Source of the DNA: Ananas comosus
Lineage: Eukaryota; Streptophyta; Magnoliopsida; Poales; Bromeliaceae
Assembly (NCBI RefSeq): GCF_001540865.1
Contig: NC_033635.1
Location: forward strand, 8,964,115 to 9,028,114
Length of the DNA: 64,000 nucleotides
Reading direction: 5' to 3'
Below the pieces are notes generated by a model. That model searched no databases. It worked only from the letters and a program-made list of their open reading frames with translations, and was not told the DNA's origin. The position numbers and the translations under genes were made by a program. Shown in pieces: positions 22,901 to 33,149 of this stretch. Positions within the stretch are counted from its first letter, which is position 1, and each line of letters begins with the position of its first letter.

Positions 22901-25046
22901 AGAATACCCTGTTTTGTCATTTCCCTTCATGACACCCTAACTCTCTAGCCAATTCCTAAAGCTACCGGTTCATGTGAGCTTACTCATGAGGGATAAACTA
23001 GTAATTTGACTGGTTATTGTTAGGTTTCCATGGATAATGGATTGTTGTTGATCTCTTCTGGATGCTGCTTGTTGATATTTTCTGCAAGTCTAAACGTAGG
23101 TGTTTTTCAGATGTTACAAGATGTGCACGGTGTTGTAAGCAAATCTCCCAATAAATAAATTATCGGGAAAAGCATTCGTAAAACAGGCAGTATCGATAGA
23201 TATTTGATCGTGGTAATGAAATGTTATCCCGTGATCTCTTTCATACTTGCTCTTAATACCACTATATTACGAAATTGCTTATTTCTTAATATGTTCACAG
23301 TTTTTGATCTGACCACTTTCTTGAAGGTTCTTCTAGGGAAATGATAGACGGTATCTCTTCATTGGTATTGATGACACGATGAGCATCGGCATTCGAGGGC
23401 CATCCAACTTGTTTGGTCATCCCACTGATAAACGGATTGACGTCGTCGAGTCAGAGCTTCAGTATTGGGACAATTCCACTGCCTTAATAACTAAAGTTGT
23501 GTTCGGCCATTTTCCTATGTCGTTTACTGCTTCATCCAAAACAGGAACTCGTTATGAAAATGTTTTTTCTAGGCAGCAGGTTTCTGCATATATTTGCGGT
23601 CACCTGCATGCAAAGCTCAGTAAGAAGCTTTGGAGGCTTCATAAGGTTGAAACAGCTTCTAATTCTCGAGATAGAAAGAGGGTGCATAACTTTTGGGAGT
23701 GGGAACTTGGTGATTGGAAAGAATCCAAATTGATAAGAATTCTAGCTTTGGATGGAGAAGCAGTTTCATTCCTTGATTTGGAACTGGAACAGGAGTTTCC
23801 AACGACCATCTTAATCACATACCCAACCAATTCAAGAAGTATGAATACAATAACAACAGATAGGCATTCAATAAGAAACGATATAAGCGCTCTTGTATTC
23901 TCTCACCATATAATCCTTAATGTGACTGCTAAGGTTTTCGACTCATCAAGAAATTTTAAGATAGTCGAAGAGATACCTCTTCAGCTAGTTACTAGTTCTA
24001 GTTCTACTGTTTATAAGCCCTTATTTCATGCCAAGTGGAATGCCGAAAGCTACAAAAGCACTTCTCCAACTCGCTACTGGGTGCAGGTTTTTGCCCTAGA
24101 TTCTCAGGGCAAGCAGATATTGAGTGAGCCAAGGCCATTTTCAGTTGACGGTAAACTGGTAACTCCCTCGAGGTCGTGGTTGAATTATTTGGTTTTTGAA
24201 ATTCGCTGGGAGATTCTATACTCAGTTCTTTTGCGGAGCAATTTAGGGTTTCTCATTTTGATGTTACTTTCAAAATTTCTAAATCATTTCTGGGAGAGAA
24301 ATATGTCATATGGAAAATGGGCTATGTCTGTCTTCTCCTCGCCGATCCATAAGCGGAAGCTATCCTTTTGGGTACTCTGGTTTTTGATAGAGGGCTCAAG
24401 GAATAGGATATTTTGGCTTTCAATAGCGGTGTATCTTCTTTGGCTGATCAAAATGCCTTGGTTTTGGGGTTATGCGACATCTGAGGAAGGAGAAATTGGC
24501 GTGATGTATTTATCCGGTTGGAAATTAAAGGCTCCAAATAATCCTGTAGTGGTTGATAAATTAGCAAGTCCAGATATAATGGTCATTGCCTTGCCTGTCA
24601 TGTATTTGGTGGTGACTCCTGTGATAGTTATTACATATGCCTTGTTTGCCGAAAGGTCGGCTTTTCACTTCAGCGGCAGCAGGAAATCAAAGTGCTTAAG
24701 AAGTCCGGTTAATTTGAACACGGAATCAAAACAACACTCAGCAAAGATTGAATCCTTCGTGTTTACTTGTGGGGGTGGGGCAAGAAAGATACTCTTGTTC
24801 TTGTGCATGATCATCACTTTGGTACATTTTAAGGTAGTTTCAGACTTCCAAATTTTTGTCGGACTATCAAATCACAATTTTGGCATATTTGGTAACCATA
24901 TTTGAAATTTTCGTCTTTTGCAGATCTGCACAGCCCTCATGTGGGCTTATGGAGCTGCGCCTGTGGCCTTGTCACCTGCATTATGTTGGGTGCCGCCGTT
25001 ATTATTGGTTGCAGCTGTGTATTCTACAGCAACCACTGCAGAGTAG
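10637..25046 (+). CDS. TMEM62-like membrane metallophosphoesterase, four exons
   Basis: Spliced gene of 2208 coding bases, 735 residues: exons 10637-10982, 18141-18382, 23337-24833 and 24924-25046. It belongs to the calcineurin-like metallophosphoesterases of the TMEM62 type (plant relatives such as the Arabidopsis putative metallophosphoesterase At3g03305). All five metal-site blocks are present: SDLH (residues 77-80), GDLTD (112-116, split by intron 1), GNHD (158-161), GHFP (253-256) and GHLH (284-287). An N-terminal hydrophobic stretch (11-27) may be a signal anchor, and four or five hydrophobic segments follow at about 485-512, 555-570, 608-634, 680-694 and 708-728. The substrate is not known from sequence. 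Every junction has GT...AG borders and keeps frame, and the length fits the family. Introns 1 and 2 are full of mobile elements, yet no exon is damaged. Confidence 0.88.
11174..11300. repeat. Direct duplication, copy a
   Basis: The block around GAAATATTTAGAGACATAGA, then AGCCTACATGGATCACA, recurs at 11760-11870 about 585 bases downstream with small changes, including the following GAACC-GGG and TTTCACAGTG phrases. Confidence 0.8.
11760..11870. repeat. Direct duplication, copy b
   Basis: Second copy of the 11174-11300 block. The shared core includes AATATTTAGAGACATAGAAG and GCCTACATGGATCACA. Confidence 0.8.
12383..12512. repeat. Direct duplication, copy c
   Basis: The stretch from CAACTACAATTGATACATTT to CTTGATCTGGGAGCAAG recurs at 12668-12798, about 285 bases downstream, with scattered changes. 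Confidence 0.8.
12668..12798. repeat. Direct duplication, copy d
   Basis: Second copy of 12383-12512. The shared core includes ATTTCTAG-AATTTTGC, GCTTAAGTTTTTT and AACTATAGAGCAAAG-TTGATCTGG. Confidence 0.8.
14097..14699 (-). pseudogene. hAT transposase, C-terminal dimerisation domain
   Basis: This open segment of 200 codons carries the hAT C-terminal signature: WWLIHDIHAPNLQIVALNLL, then SSSSCCERNWSTYSFIHS, then LVFVHTNLRLLSRR. The domain holds transposase subunits together in the active complex. The upstream coding sequence is separated by a probable intron and a tandem duplication, so the protein can no longer be made as one piece. It ends with an acidic tail near 14100. Confidence 0.85.
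14732..14920 (-). pseudogene. hAT transposase, linker exon remnant
   Basis: A short open stretch (MIEKVKTAIYRQ to WTKNCTPLHYLAHSLNPRY) sits directly upstream of the dimerisation domain. CTPLHYLAHSLNPRYY-like phrases are normal at this point of DUF659-type hAT transposases. Its 5' part lies in the 167-bp tandem duplication, which shifts the frame. Confidence 0.7.
14851..15184. repeat. 167-bp tandem duplication within the hAT transposase
   Basis: AAATCGTGACTCCTCATCTT at 14852 recurs at 15019, and the following text up to TAGGGTCGGTAAA is repeated almost perfectly. The unit of 167 is not a multiple of three, so it breaks the reading frame. Confidence 0.9.
15360..15909 (-). pseudogene. hAT transposase, DUF659 core
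   Basis: On the minus strand this covers the DUF659/RNase H-like core: WSEKDISIVCDDWSDPQRR and LINFIAVTEDGSMFLKAIN in the first part (15673-15909). After a stop it continues with ITDNAHVCRAAGRIIEQ, WTLCVVHTLNLASKNICA and CKWITEICDDAMVVKNFIL. These phrases and their order match the family. The stop at about 15673-15675 and gaps downstream make it a pseudogene. Sequence upstream (to about 16100) still reads as the same protein. Confidence 0.8.
16279..16521 (-). pseudogene. hAT transposase, BED zinc-finger N-terminus
   Basis: An 80-codon frame starts MASNNKNLVDPLHQ and carries a BED-type finger: CNFCNMTF, then VKAHLLKF in place of the usual His-rich second half. The expected pattern is C-x2-C followed by H-x3-5-[HC]. 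The second ligand pair looks degraded, since only one clear His is seen before the frame diverges. This domain would bind the transposon ends. Confidence 0.75.
17056..17440 (-). repeat. CATTTAATG module, reverse-oriented copy (part 2)
   Basis: Continuation of the intron-1 module beyond the hAT insertion. It holds two ~185-base units, each with a GGTTTTGGGGAGAG-like start, AGGAGAGGCCTCG, GGAGATAGTA and GAGGGACCCACG phrases, and one CATTAAATG box (17204-17212). It matches the 44.1-44.5 kb region on the opposite strand (GAACCCTATGTTCGCCTAG). Confidence 0.6.
18141..18382 (+). CDS. TMEM62-like gene, exon 2
   Basis: The acceptor is TGTATCCAG at 18132-18140 and the donor is GTAGGT at 18383. It gives residues 116-196, including the GNHD block and the stretch MDFFSTHSINSQLN. 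It leaves phase 0. Confidence 0.85.
21262..21345 (-). repeat. 5S-rRNA-like segment (Cassandra-type LTR), copy 1
   Basis: On the minus strand this reads GTTAAGTGAGCCTAAAGC, then TAGAGTAGTTTTAGGATAG, then ATGACCCTCTTGGAAAGT. That follows the internal promoter half of plant 5S rRNA (A box, intermediate element, C box). It is diverged and partial, so a Cassandra-like retrotransposon piece is more likely than a 5S gene. Confidence 0.55.
21402..22127. mobile_element. Mutator-like element, copy 2
   Basis: Inverted ends of about 110 bases: GGGATAATTTCATACAGCTT and TATATCCCTACAAAGTTCAA on the left, with their complement on the right (ACTTTGTAGGGAGATATC, ATATGAAATTTTCTCT). ATATTTT lies on both sides. 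The ends belong to the same family as 7172-7847 and 63528-64000, but the cargo in the middle differs. Confidence 0.65.
22205..22460 (-). repeat. 5S-rRNA-like segment with flank (Cassandra-type), copy 2
   Basis: 22374-22450 on the minus strand reads GAGAGTTAAGCGAGCCAAGA followed by a GGATGACCCCCTAGGAAGT phrase, as in the 5S C box. The stretch 22205-22250 (CACAAGCACCAGGCAATATG) is an inverted match of 22700-22745. Confidence 0.5.
22600..22870 (+). repeat. 5S-rRNA-like segment with flank (Cassandra-type), copy 3
   Basis: 22783-22862 reads GGTTAAATTGCTAGGGCTAG, then AGTAGTTCTAGGATGGGTGA, then TCCCCTGGAAAGT on the plus strand. The match to the 5S intermediate element and C box is the best of the three copies. 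The upstream flank (GCCTGGTGCTTGTGAG) is inverted relative to copy 2. Confidence 0.6.
23337..24833 (+). CDS. TMEM62-like gene, exon 3
   Basis: The acceptor TTCTTCTAG ends at 23336. The exon opens with GNDRRYLFIGIDDT, before the first internal Met at 23379. It gives residues 197-695 with GHFP, GHLH and most membrane segments. The donor GTAGTT at 24834 was preferred to reading through to the stop at 24903 because exon 4 continues the hydrophobic C-terminus. Confidence 0.87.
24924..25046 (+). CDS. TMEM62-like gene, exon 4
   Basis: The acceptor CGTCTTTTGCAG ends at 24923. The exon gives 40 residues (ICTALMWAYGA at the start, a hydrophobic PPLLLVAAVYST segment near the end) and the TAG stop at 25044-25046. 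Confidence 0.8.
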   Translation: MCTALMWAYGAAPVALSPALCWVPPLLLVAAVYSTATTAE

Positions 25047-25862
25047 GAGGCATTTAGCTCACGGTTGTCGACGAAATCACATCATTAACCATTCGATGAT
25101 AACTGAGGGTCGGTGCTTTGGTTTTCTGTAGCCCTCTATCCGCACCAAAATGCGGTGGGCCTTTATATGAAATGTAACCAAGCTGTAAATATCTGGTTAT
25201 AATCTACTGGATTGCAAAATCACAGTGAGATATTACTTTCACCATGTGAATCTATTGGCTTGTCTATTTAATGATCATCTGTGTATTGTAGCTCTGTATG
25301 CAATTATTGAGAATTTCTTCTCTTGATCAAGTTAGTATCTATACAAATGATTGAGGAGGACACATGACAAAGCTCTTTTCAGAAACAGTGGAACATCATT
25401 ACCTCATTTGTTTCTAATTAGGGCTAGAAGTGTATGCTCCACCTTACATTCATAAAGGCACGAATTTGCAATGTCCTACTCTGAAATGTAACATAAAAAA
25501 TATTTAAATCATCTTTTTTTTTTCTTTTTTTTTCTTTTTTTTTTTACTTTTCTGGGCTGTATTTTGGATGTAATTTAGAGGCAAGCATGAGATATCTGAT
25601 GTTTAAGATATGCAATGGTAACCACTTTTTCTTTGGCCATCTTTGTAATTGTCGTGTATAGTGATTAATGACAGAGTCTGAATAGTCACTACTAAAAAAA
25701 AAAAAAAAAAGTTTTCTCGAGCCGGAACTCAGAATAAATTTGTTGGATCTCTGTGCTCCAATGTTGCCATTTGGGGTTCCCCATCTAGGATGGGAGCAGT
25801 GTCACGGCCTTAGTATTTTTGAATTTTTCAAAGTCCCCGACAAGAAGTTGCCCTTCTAGTAG
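25047..25862. other. 3' flank of the TMEM62-like gene
   Basis: About 200 bases after the stop look like 3' UTR. No canonical AATAAA was found at a clear position. Beyond that is AT-rich spacer with poly-T and poly-A runs and no gene. Confidence 0.5.
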
Positions 25863-26207
25863 GGATGCAGACAGAATAGATCCAGGGACAGGAGGCGTCC
25901 TCTAGCTTTCTCTTCATTATTTATTGCATCGGGATGGATTCGGTGCGGGTTAATTTTAGTTTTATTTTTAGTCCCCACCTCTATTCAGAGCGGGACAATA
26001 GCGAATTTTTGGAAGATTAGGATGGATCAGATGAGTAATTAAAGGAATCCTTCGTTCCCGCTCCATTAACTTAGCGGATAGGGGCGGATTTGGAACAGGT
26101 TGTTTTTTTTATATATTTTTTTGGTTTTCACTTATCGCCCCATTCGGAGAGGATCGGGATTGGAGCTCTGCTAACTCGGATCCATTTGCATCCCTACTTC
26201 TCTGATG
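25863..26207. mobile_element. hAT-type MITE (probable)
   Basis: Ends are inverted: AGGGATGCAGACAGAATAGATC on the left and the complement of TAGGGATGCAAATGGATCCG on the right. Flanks share only CTTCT, so the TSD is uncertain. The middle matches 5690-5985 in several phrases. Confidence 0.5.
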
Positions 26208-27236
26208 ATATTATTTTTTAAAAAAATAAAGGAATATAAGTAAAAAAAATTAATAAAAAAGATAGAAGTAAAAAAAACATAAAATAAAAGTTAAGATAAA
26301 AAAAAATATAAATCCTAACTCTACACTTCTTTTTATTTATTTTAAATTTCTCATTTCTTCATTTTCTTCCTAAATTCCTAAGCTCCCATCCTATATTATG
26401 TCATTTCCTTCCTAATTCTCTCATCTCCAATCTTATTTTAACTTTCCCTTAATCAAATCTCAATCCCTAAATTTTTACTCTAATTCCTACGACAATACTC
26501 TGGAAGAGGACGAGGAGATTCTTAATTTCTTGCTCTAAGGAGGAGGATAAGAAGAAATCTTTACTCTTTGTACAGTATTTAACCTTCCTTCGATAATTTT
26601 AATTTGTAGCTACTTTCAATATATAGTATTGTAAGAGGTTTCTAGTATTGATTTTGTAACTTTCTTTAACCTTTGATTTTATTACTTCTTTATTAAAAGA
26701 TTATTACAAAGATATAGTTCTAGATTGGTACTTGTAAATAATATATCAATCTTTGTTCTTACATCATATAAGTATGTGATTCATTATTCTTCATTGATAT
26801 TTCCTGCTATTAGTACTATTTTACTATTTTCATGTATCATGAAAAAATGTAACTAAATTTTAATGTTATTTCAATCGGCATTTTGTCCAATGGAGAAGGT
26901 TTTTATAAGTGTGGACTAAGTATGCACTAACCCGAAGACCAGACATTTTGAGCATGTATTATCGATCTAATTCTGATCTACAAAATTAAAGTGAAAATCT
27001 TATTATACCTACTCCATTATAAGTAAATATTTTTAATTTGAAGTACTTTTTTTCCAAATCAATCATTGCTTTTCAACAAAATCAATCCTCACGTTTTCTT
27101 AATAATATATGTTGTTAATGTATTTGCTTTAGATTGACCCTTTGCAATATAACCTAGGATAGTGTTTGGTTGCAGGATAAAGTGGAAATAACCCACTTTA
27201 TCCTGCTAATTCACCCAAATACTAACTTAATTTATA
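26208..27236. other. AT-rich spacer, possible MITE end
   Basis: No gene seen. From about 27160 the phrase GTGTTTGGTTGCAGGATAAAGTGG and its inverse (CCACTTTATCCTGC) suggest the end of a Harbinger-like MITE, into which the copia element inserted at 27237-27241. Confidence 0.4.
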
Positions 27237-27241
27237 GATTT

Positions 27242-28419
27242 CGTTGGATATATTGTTATATAATTCAAATAATATGTTCACATACAAGCCCAATAGGTGA
27301 AAGCGTATTAGGGCCCATATCAACTGGAGCCCAATAGCTTACTTATTAACCCTAAGGTTCTCCTAAGCTGGAGGTAACACTGTTGAGCATTCCAAACTTG
27401 ATGTCTCCTAGGGCCCGTTTGGTTCAAATTATATAATATTACAGAGTATTTCGATATATCCAGGTATCTTGGATTTCTAAAAGAAATTACTACTTATACT
27501 GCATTAGCGTGTTTGGTTTAATACAGTAATGTAATGCTGGATTGCAGTGGTTATACCATTAATATGTTTGGTTCTATCTAAAAATTCAGTAATCTAGACA
27601 ATAAAGTATACTATATTCCAAAATTGCCCTTAACCGTATTTTGTAAAAAAAAATTTTACTATTTACAAATAATATTTTTTTACTAAATTTTAATTTAAAT
27701 AATTTAATTTTTTAAATTTTAAATTTTAAATTTTAAAAAAAATATAAATTTAATATTTTAATTTAAAATAGAAATATGAAATTTATAAATTTTAAATCCA
27801 AAATTTAAATATAAATATAAATATAAAATTAAAAATTAAAAATCTAAATTTAAAATTCAGAAATTAAAATACAAATTTAAAATTATAAATTTAAAATTTA
27901 AAAATGAATATAAAAATTTAAAATTTAAAATTGAAAGTTGAAATTGGAAATTTAAATTCAAAATTTAAAATTTAAAATTTAGAATTTGAAATTTAAAATC
28001 TAAAATTTAAATTCAAATTTAAAATTTAAATTTAAAATTTGAAGTTTAAAAATTTAAAATTTAAAATTTAAAAGTTGACAATTCAAAATTTTAAATTAAA
28101 ATTTTTAAAATGAAGTATTGAAAGGGTTTCGGGTGTTAGAAGGGTAAAATTGTTATTTTACATAATATGTAGTATTACCGGATTTTAGTAATGCAAGATA
28201 TATACACGACCCCCCTCTTGTTAATATTTTCGATGTAATCCTACTCGATTTGTAATCCTACATTAACGGCTAGATTACATAGCGGATTAACCAAACACAG
28301 TAATTCTGACAGGATTGCTTGTAATCCTGCCAGGATAACTCGAACCAAACGCACCCTTAGTGTAATACTTCAAGCACCCTAAAACGCCATCTATTCTCAA
28401 AAACCCATAATCTCCAACA
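27242..28419 (+). repeat. Copia 5' LTR
   Basis: Without the 946-bp MITE (27411-28356) it matches the 229-bp 3' LTR closely. It begins CGTTGGATATA where the 3' LTR has TGTTGGATATA, so the canonical TG has become CG, and ends CTCCAACA. No primer binding site for tRNA-Met is obvious right after it (ATCTTGAAGT). Confidence 0.9.
27411..28356. mobile_element. PIF/Harbinger-type MITE, copy 2, nested in the copia LTR
   Basis: It has the same ends as 9307-9935 (GGGCCCGTTTGGTT and its inverse), flanked by CTA and TTA. The 3' LTR at 37600 shows the empty site (GATGTCTCTTGGTATAATAC). The middle (27655-28130) is an AT-only low-complexity stretch made of AATTTAAAATTT-like runs. Confidence 0.85.
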
Positions 28420-28898
28420 ATCTTGAAGTATTATGATCGTATGTCGGATTTGAGCGAGTAAGGTGTCTATTTGAAGATCTCGTCAAGACGAACTCACAGG
28501 TATAATTTACTTTCGATTTCGACGGTCAAATTGGCCGGGATCTGAGTTTGAAAGTCAGGCGGCCGAAATCTTTGATTCAAAAACCCAAAATTATAGCCAA
28601 TTTCAGAGGGTGAAACCACTTGGGTTTTGTTGTACTCGTCGATACGAACATTTTGAGTGGTCACTCGTCTCGAACGGAGGTCGGACGACGGAGTTACGGC
28701 AATCGAAAGTTTTCAGCAGTTTCCGGCGACGAGGGCAGTTCATCTTAAGGTTTTTGGGCACTACGGATCCATTTTTGGGTCTATTTTTGGCAAATTTCAC
28801 CTCTACTGAGCAGTTTGATTCAGGTCAGGGGCTTTATTCGACTTTGTGAGCTCTGAGGACTACAAGGTGCACTCTTTCTAACACTTTGTTCTGATTAA

Positions 28899-29375
28899 AT
28901 GGCAAAGCGTAGTTCTTATGATATTATAAAGCTGCAATCATTTGATGTCACTGAATTTCATGGTTGAAAATTACATGTTCAATTTGGCATGAAAGAATGT
29001 GAAATATTCTACACTGTTTTGAATGATTTTGCATCTACCATTGAAGATGTGGATGAATATCAATGGAACAAGGATGAAGATTTTTGTAGAGATTACTTGT
29101 TGAACTCTCTAAATCCTCGTCTAGCTATGACTTACAGTGAGCATAAGACAGCGAAAGAGATATGGGATCACTTAAACGCTCAGTTCCAAAAACAAGAGGG
29201 GCTTTCTAAAACTCTTCTAACAGAGAAATTCTTTGACTTTAAGTTCAATATGAATTCAAGCATCACCTCTCAGTTAATTGAACTTGAGAACATGAGGAAC
29301 AAGCTGAAAGATGATAAATCTGATATGTCCGATAATCTCTTTGTCGGTCTTGCATTGAGTAAGCTACATGCTTAA
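28899..29375 (+). pseudogene. Copia gag (UBN2-type), N-terminal part
   Basis: From ATG 28899 the frame reads MAKRSSYDIIKLQSFDVTEF, then an in-frame TGA at 28965-28967. It reopens at 28989 with MKECEIFYTVLNDFA. The segments LNSLNPRLAMTYSEHKTAKE and IWDHLNAQFQKQEGLSKTLL are typical of the UBN2 gag polypeptide of plant copia elements. It forms the particle core that packages element RNA. A second stop at 29373-29375 is followed by a frame break before the next gag piece. Confidence 0.85.
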
Positions 29376-29396
29376 TGAAATTCTTTCAAGACTGAA

Positions 29397-29720
29397 ATGC
29401 ACAGACTGAAAGAACAGATGGGACTGAATGAATTAAAGAGGTATATTCACATTGAGGATCAAAATAGCACTAGAAAGAGTTTAGAACAAGTAGGACAACA
29501 AAAGTCAATTGCCAACTTAGTTTCACACTTCAATAAACCTCAGAAAAGGTCCAAGTCACCAAAAGGTGAATCTTCTTCACAGTTAGAGGCCAAAAAAACT
29601 ATCTCCAAAAGGAAGAAGAAGGGAAAGTGTCATAACTGTGGAAAGTAGGGTCACTGGGCAGCAAAGTGTAAACTACCAAAGAAGCCAAAGAATTATACAC
29701 CACAAAGTGAGGCTAATATG
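29397..29720 (+). pseudogene. Copia gag, zinc knuckle region
   Basis: It continues gag with a Lys/Ser-rich linker and the nucleic-acid-binding knuckle CHNCGK-GHWAAKC (C-x2-C-x4-H-x4-C). The residue after CHNCGK is a TAG stop at 29646-29648, inside the knuckle. The frame is otherwise intact into the protease. Confidence 0.8.
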
Positions 29721-30692
29721 CTAATTAGTGAATCTGAGCCTCAAGCCTTCATTGGAATGATGAAAATTGGAAAGGCTAGTATTTCTTCTGAGTGGTGGTT
29801 GGATAGTGGCGCTACTTGTCATGCTGCAAATGACAAGAACTTACTCACAGAGGTCACAGAAGTGAAAGACACCGTGGAAAATTGCAATGGTGGTGAGGCA
29901 GAAGTGACTCATGCTGGAACTGCAAATTTGGTGCTTTCTTCAAATAAATTACTAACTCTGAAACATGTTAGAGTAGTACCTTTACTTAAAAAGAATTTGA
30001 TATCTATGAGCTTATTTGATAAAGCCGGTATGTCCTTTTCAACTATGAATGGTAGAGTAACCTTATCTGTTCACTCATGTTATTTCGGTTGTGCATTCAT
30101 GGTTAATGGTATGTATAGGTTGAGTTTAGATACTGATAGCATAAACCATGTGAGTTCTATTCTGATTGATCCAAAGTTGTTGCACAATAGACTTGGACAT
30201 GTGAACTACAGGAAAATGCAACATCTAGCTAAAACTCACAACATTTCATTGGATACTTCTATTCGATTTGACAAATGTGAAGTGTGTGCACAAGCTAAGA
30301 TCACTAGAAAACCCTTTAAGTCGATTTCTAAAAGCACACAACTTCTTGAGCTAATACATTCTGACCTTTGTGATTTTAGAAATTACGTCACTAGAGGTGG
30401 TCGGAAGTATCTGATAACATTCATAGATGATTTTTCTAGATATTGTCATGTCTATTTGTTGAAATCGAAAGATGAGGCTTTTGAAAAGTTTAAGATTTTC
30501 AAGTCTAGAGTAGAAAATCAACTCAACTTGAAAATTAAGAGGTTTAGGAGTGATAGAGGAGGAGAATATACAATGACAGGGTTCAAGGAATTTTGTGCTT
30601 CAAAGGGCATAATACTTGAAACCATTGCTCCTTACTCACCCCAATCAAATGGTGTTGCCGAGTGTAAGAATAGAACATTAACTGAAAGTTAA
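29718..30692 (+). pseudogene. Copia protease and integrase N-terminal/core
   Basis: The open segment has the aspartic protease motif WWLDSGATCHA (about residues 26-36). The integrase zinc region follows (LLHNRLGHVNYRKMQHLAKT and FDKCEVCAQAKI), then the catalytic core: LELIHSDLCDF, LITFIDDFSRYCHVYLLK, and RSDRGGEY...APYSPQSNGVAE. Asp, Asp and Glu of the DDE site appear present. It ends in a stop at 30690-30692 and continues in another frame. Confidence 0.9.
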
Positions 30693-30697
30693 ATTCT

Positions 30698-31087
30698 ATG
30701 TTACTTACAGTTGGCATGCCTTCCTCCTATTGGGGAGAAGCAGTTCTAACTACTAATAACATCCTGAACAGGTTGCCACACTCTAAGTTGTCTATGACAC
30801 CTTATGAGATATGGCATAAGCGTCCTTATAGATATGATACTCTTAAGACCTGGGGCTATGTTGCTTATGTAAGAATACAAGATCCAAAGAGACCTAAGGT
30901 GGGACCTAGAACCATTACCTGTGTATATCTAGGTAGTGCAGAAGATAGTGCTGCAGATAGGTTTTTAGATCTATCTACTAACACAGTGATAGAATCTAGA
31001 GAAGCAGAATTCTTCGAGAATAAGTTTCTCAGAGATCCTGGCTTGAATGTTTCTGGATCTACAGAATGCTTTCGAAATCTCCTGTAG
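30698..31087 (+). pseudogene. Copia integrase C-terminal part
   Basis: The open segment reads GMPSSYWGEAVLTTNNILNR, TPYEIWHKRPYRYDTLKTWG and PKVGPRTITCVYLGSAEDS, the usual region between the integrase core and the reverse transcriptase. It is in a different frame from the preceding segment, so a frameshift lies around 30690. Confidence 0.85.
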
Positions 31088-31169
31088 AATCTGAAGCAGG
31101 CCCTTCTGACACTAATCCCACACAGCTGGCTGTTGAATCAGTTCCAGTTAGAGCATCTACATGAGAGAG

Positions 31170-32144
31170 AGTTCCCAAAAGTTTTGGTGAGAACTTTGTT
31201 ACTTACCATCTAGCGGATGATCCATTTTCTTATCAAGAAGCAATGAGATCTAAGGAATCCCTACTGTGGGCAGAAGCCATAGATGATGAAATGAGCTCTC
31301 TGTTGTAGAACCACACTTGGCAGCTAGTCAATTTGCCAAAAGGGGCTAAGGCTATAGGCTGTAAGTGGGTATTGAAAAAGAAACTGAATAGTGATGGATC
31401 AATAGCTAGATACAAAGCACGTTTAGTAGCTAAAGGCTATAAACAGCAGAGTGGAATGGACTATTTTGATGTCTATTCACCTGTGTGTCATCTATCAACT
31501 ATAAGAATTCTTCTTGCTTTGGCATCTATTGAACACTTTGTAGTGCATCAAATGAATGTAAAGACAGTTTTCCTAAATGGAGAGTTAAATGAAGAAATCT
31601 ACATGGAACAACCGGAAGAGTATGTCATGAAAGATCTTGAGGTCAAAGTTTGTAAATTGAATAAATCTTTGTACGATCTTAAACAAGCACCTAAGATGTG
31701 GCATCTTAAATTTGACAAAGTGGTAAAGAGTTATGGCTTTCAGTCTAGTTATTCAGATAAATGCCTTTACCATCGTTCTATGTCAAATAAAATAATTATC
31801 ATTTGCTTATATGTTGATGACATGTTAATTCTTGGGTCCAATCATTCTGTAGTGAGTGATGCGAAAGCTACTTTAGTTAAAGAATTTGACATGAAAGATC
31901 TTGGTATTGCTAATACCATTCTTGGTATGAAAGTAAGATTTGAAAGGCAAGTCATCTCCCTTAGTCAGACTCATTATATTGAGCAACTACTTTCTACCTG
32001 GGGATACAATGATTGTAAACCGAGTGAGACATCATGTGATTATAATAAAAGACTGAGTCCTAATGAAGGGATCGGTGTGGATCAATTAAAGTACTCGAAA
32101 CTGATTGGTAGTCTCATGTATGCTATGAGTTACACTAGACCCGA
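31170..32144 (+). pseudogene. Copia reverse transcriptase
   Basis: Motifs in order: SKESLLWAEAIDDEMSSLL, a TAG at 31306-31308, then WQLVNLPKGAKAIGCKWVLK, ARLVAKGYKQQSGMDYFDVY, MNVKTVFLNGELNEEIYMEQ and the catalytic box ICLYVDDMLIL. VKTVF replaces the usual VKTAF next to the first catalytic Asp position (commonly DVKTAFLNG); here it is N-V-K, so the first Asp is lost. The sequence stops at SYTRPD, where the solo LTR at 32145 inserts. Confidence 0.9.
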
Positions 32145-33149
32145 TGTCACGCCCCGAGCCCGCCTCTTTGGTCGGATTCGGGCACGCCGACAGACCGCCG
32201 AACGGACAGAGTCTCCCATGTACGTACAAGGCGTCGCAATCAATACAGTACAAGAGGTTCTAACTAGGAACAGTATTCAAGCAGAGATTGCATAAGGAAG
32301 TATCAAAAACATAGACAACTAGCTATTACAAGCATTCGTCTCAATTTAACATTTAGATTACAAATTACATTGCTTTAACTAGATTCTTACTCCCAAATAC
32401 AATCCAAGTTGCTACAAATTATTACAAGTTTGATTCTTTGTCCTCTAAACCCCTAAGTTAGACCACCTCGGGGCATGGCTATCTCTGGTCTCTGGGGTAG
32501 GGCACTAACTACGGAGCTACGCCCTTTCCTCGCGCCGCCGCGCCGCTCACGTGTGTACCTGTAACACCCCAAAACAATGTGGGGTGAGAACCAACTCCAT
32601 GGTTCCCAGTGGGTACGGCCACCCAAGGGAAAAGCTCAACCAATAGGTCTAATGAGGCACTGCAACAGGTTAGTCCAATAACATATAACAGATACTTATA
32701 CTTTTTCTCGATATTGAACTACATGTCATGCCTCACAATATGCAATATGAAATCATGCAACTATCAAAGTAGATTAATTGATACTACTTCCCATTCTTAG
32801 CCATTCGTTATTATTAGACACTCATTCTTTACACTTTAGCTATTCTTTACCATTAGCCATTTCTTGCAATCATTCGTTACCCCTTAGCATTAGCCGTTTC
32901 TATTCTTTATTCTTTATTCTTATCCTCTACTAAGGGCACTCGCACCTTTATCATATTATACACAACTGCCACTCTTTCCCAAGGTTACTTTACCTTAGCC
33001 AACTATGCCACTAGACTCGGTCTTGAGTCAATCAACTGCGGATAATCCGCGCTCTGTCAGGCTCGAGGTGAAAGAACTCTCACATACACCTCAGCCTTCA
33101 ATCCACAAACCACATCGCCCAACGGGTCGCCCAGAGCTGCGTATACCCG

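Larger units (their letters stand above)
18383..23336 (+). other. Intron 2 of the TMEM62-like gene
   Basis: A 5.0-kb intron. About 18383-21190 shows no recognisable element or exon. About 21190-22920 holds 5S-like repeat pieces and a Mutator-like insertion. The last 400 bases look like plain intron. Confidence 0.7.
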
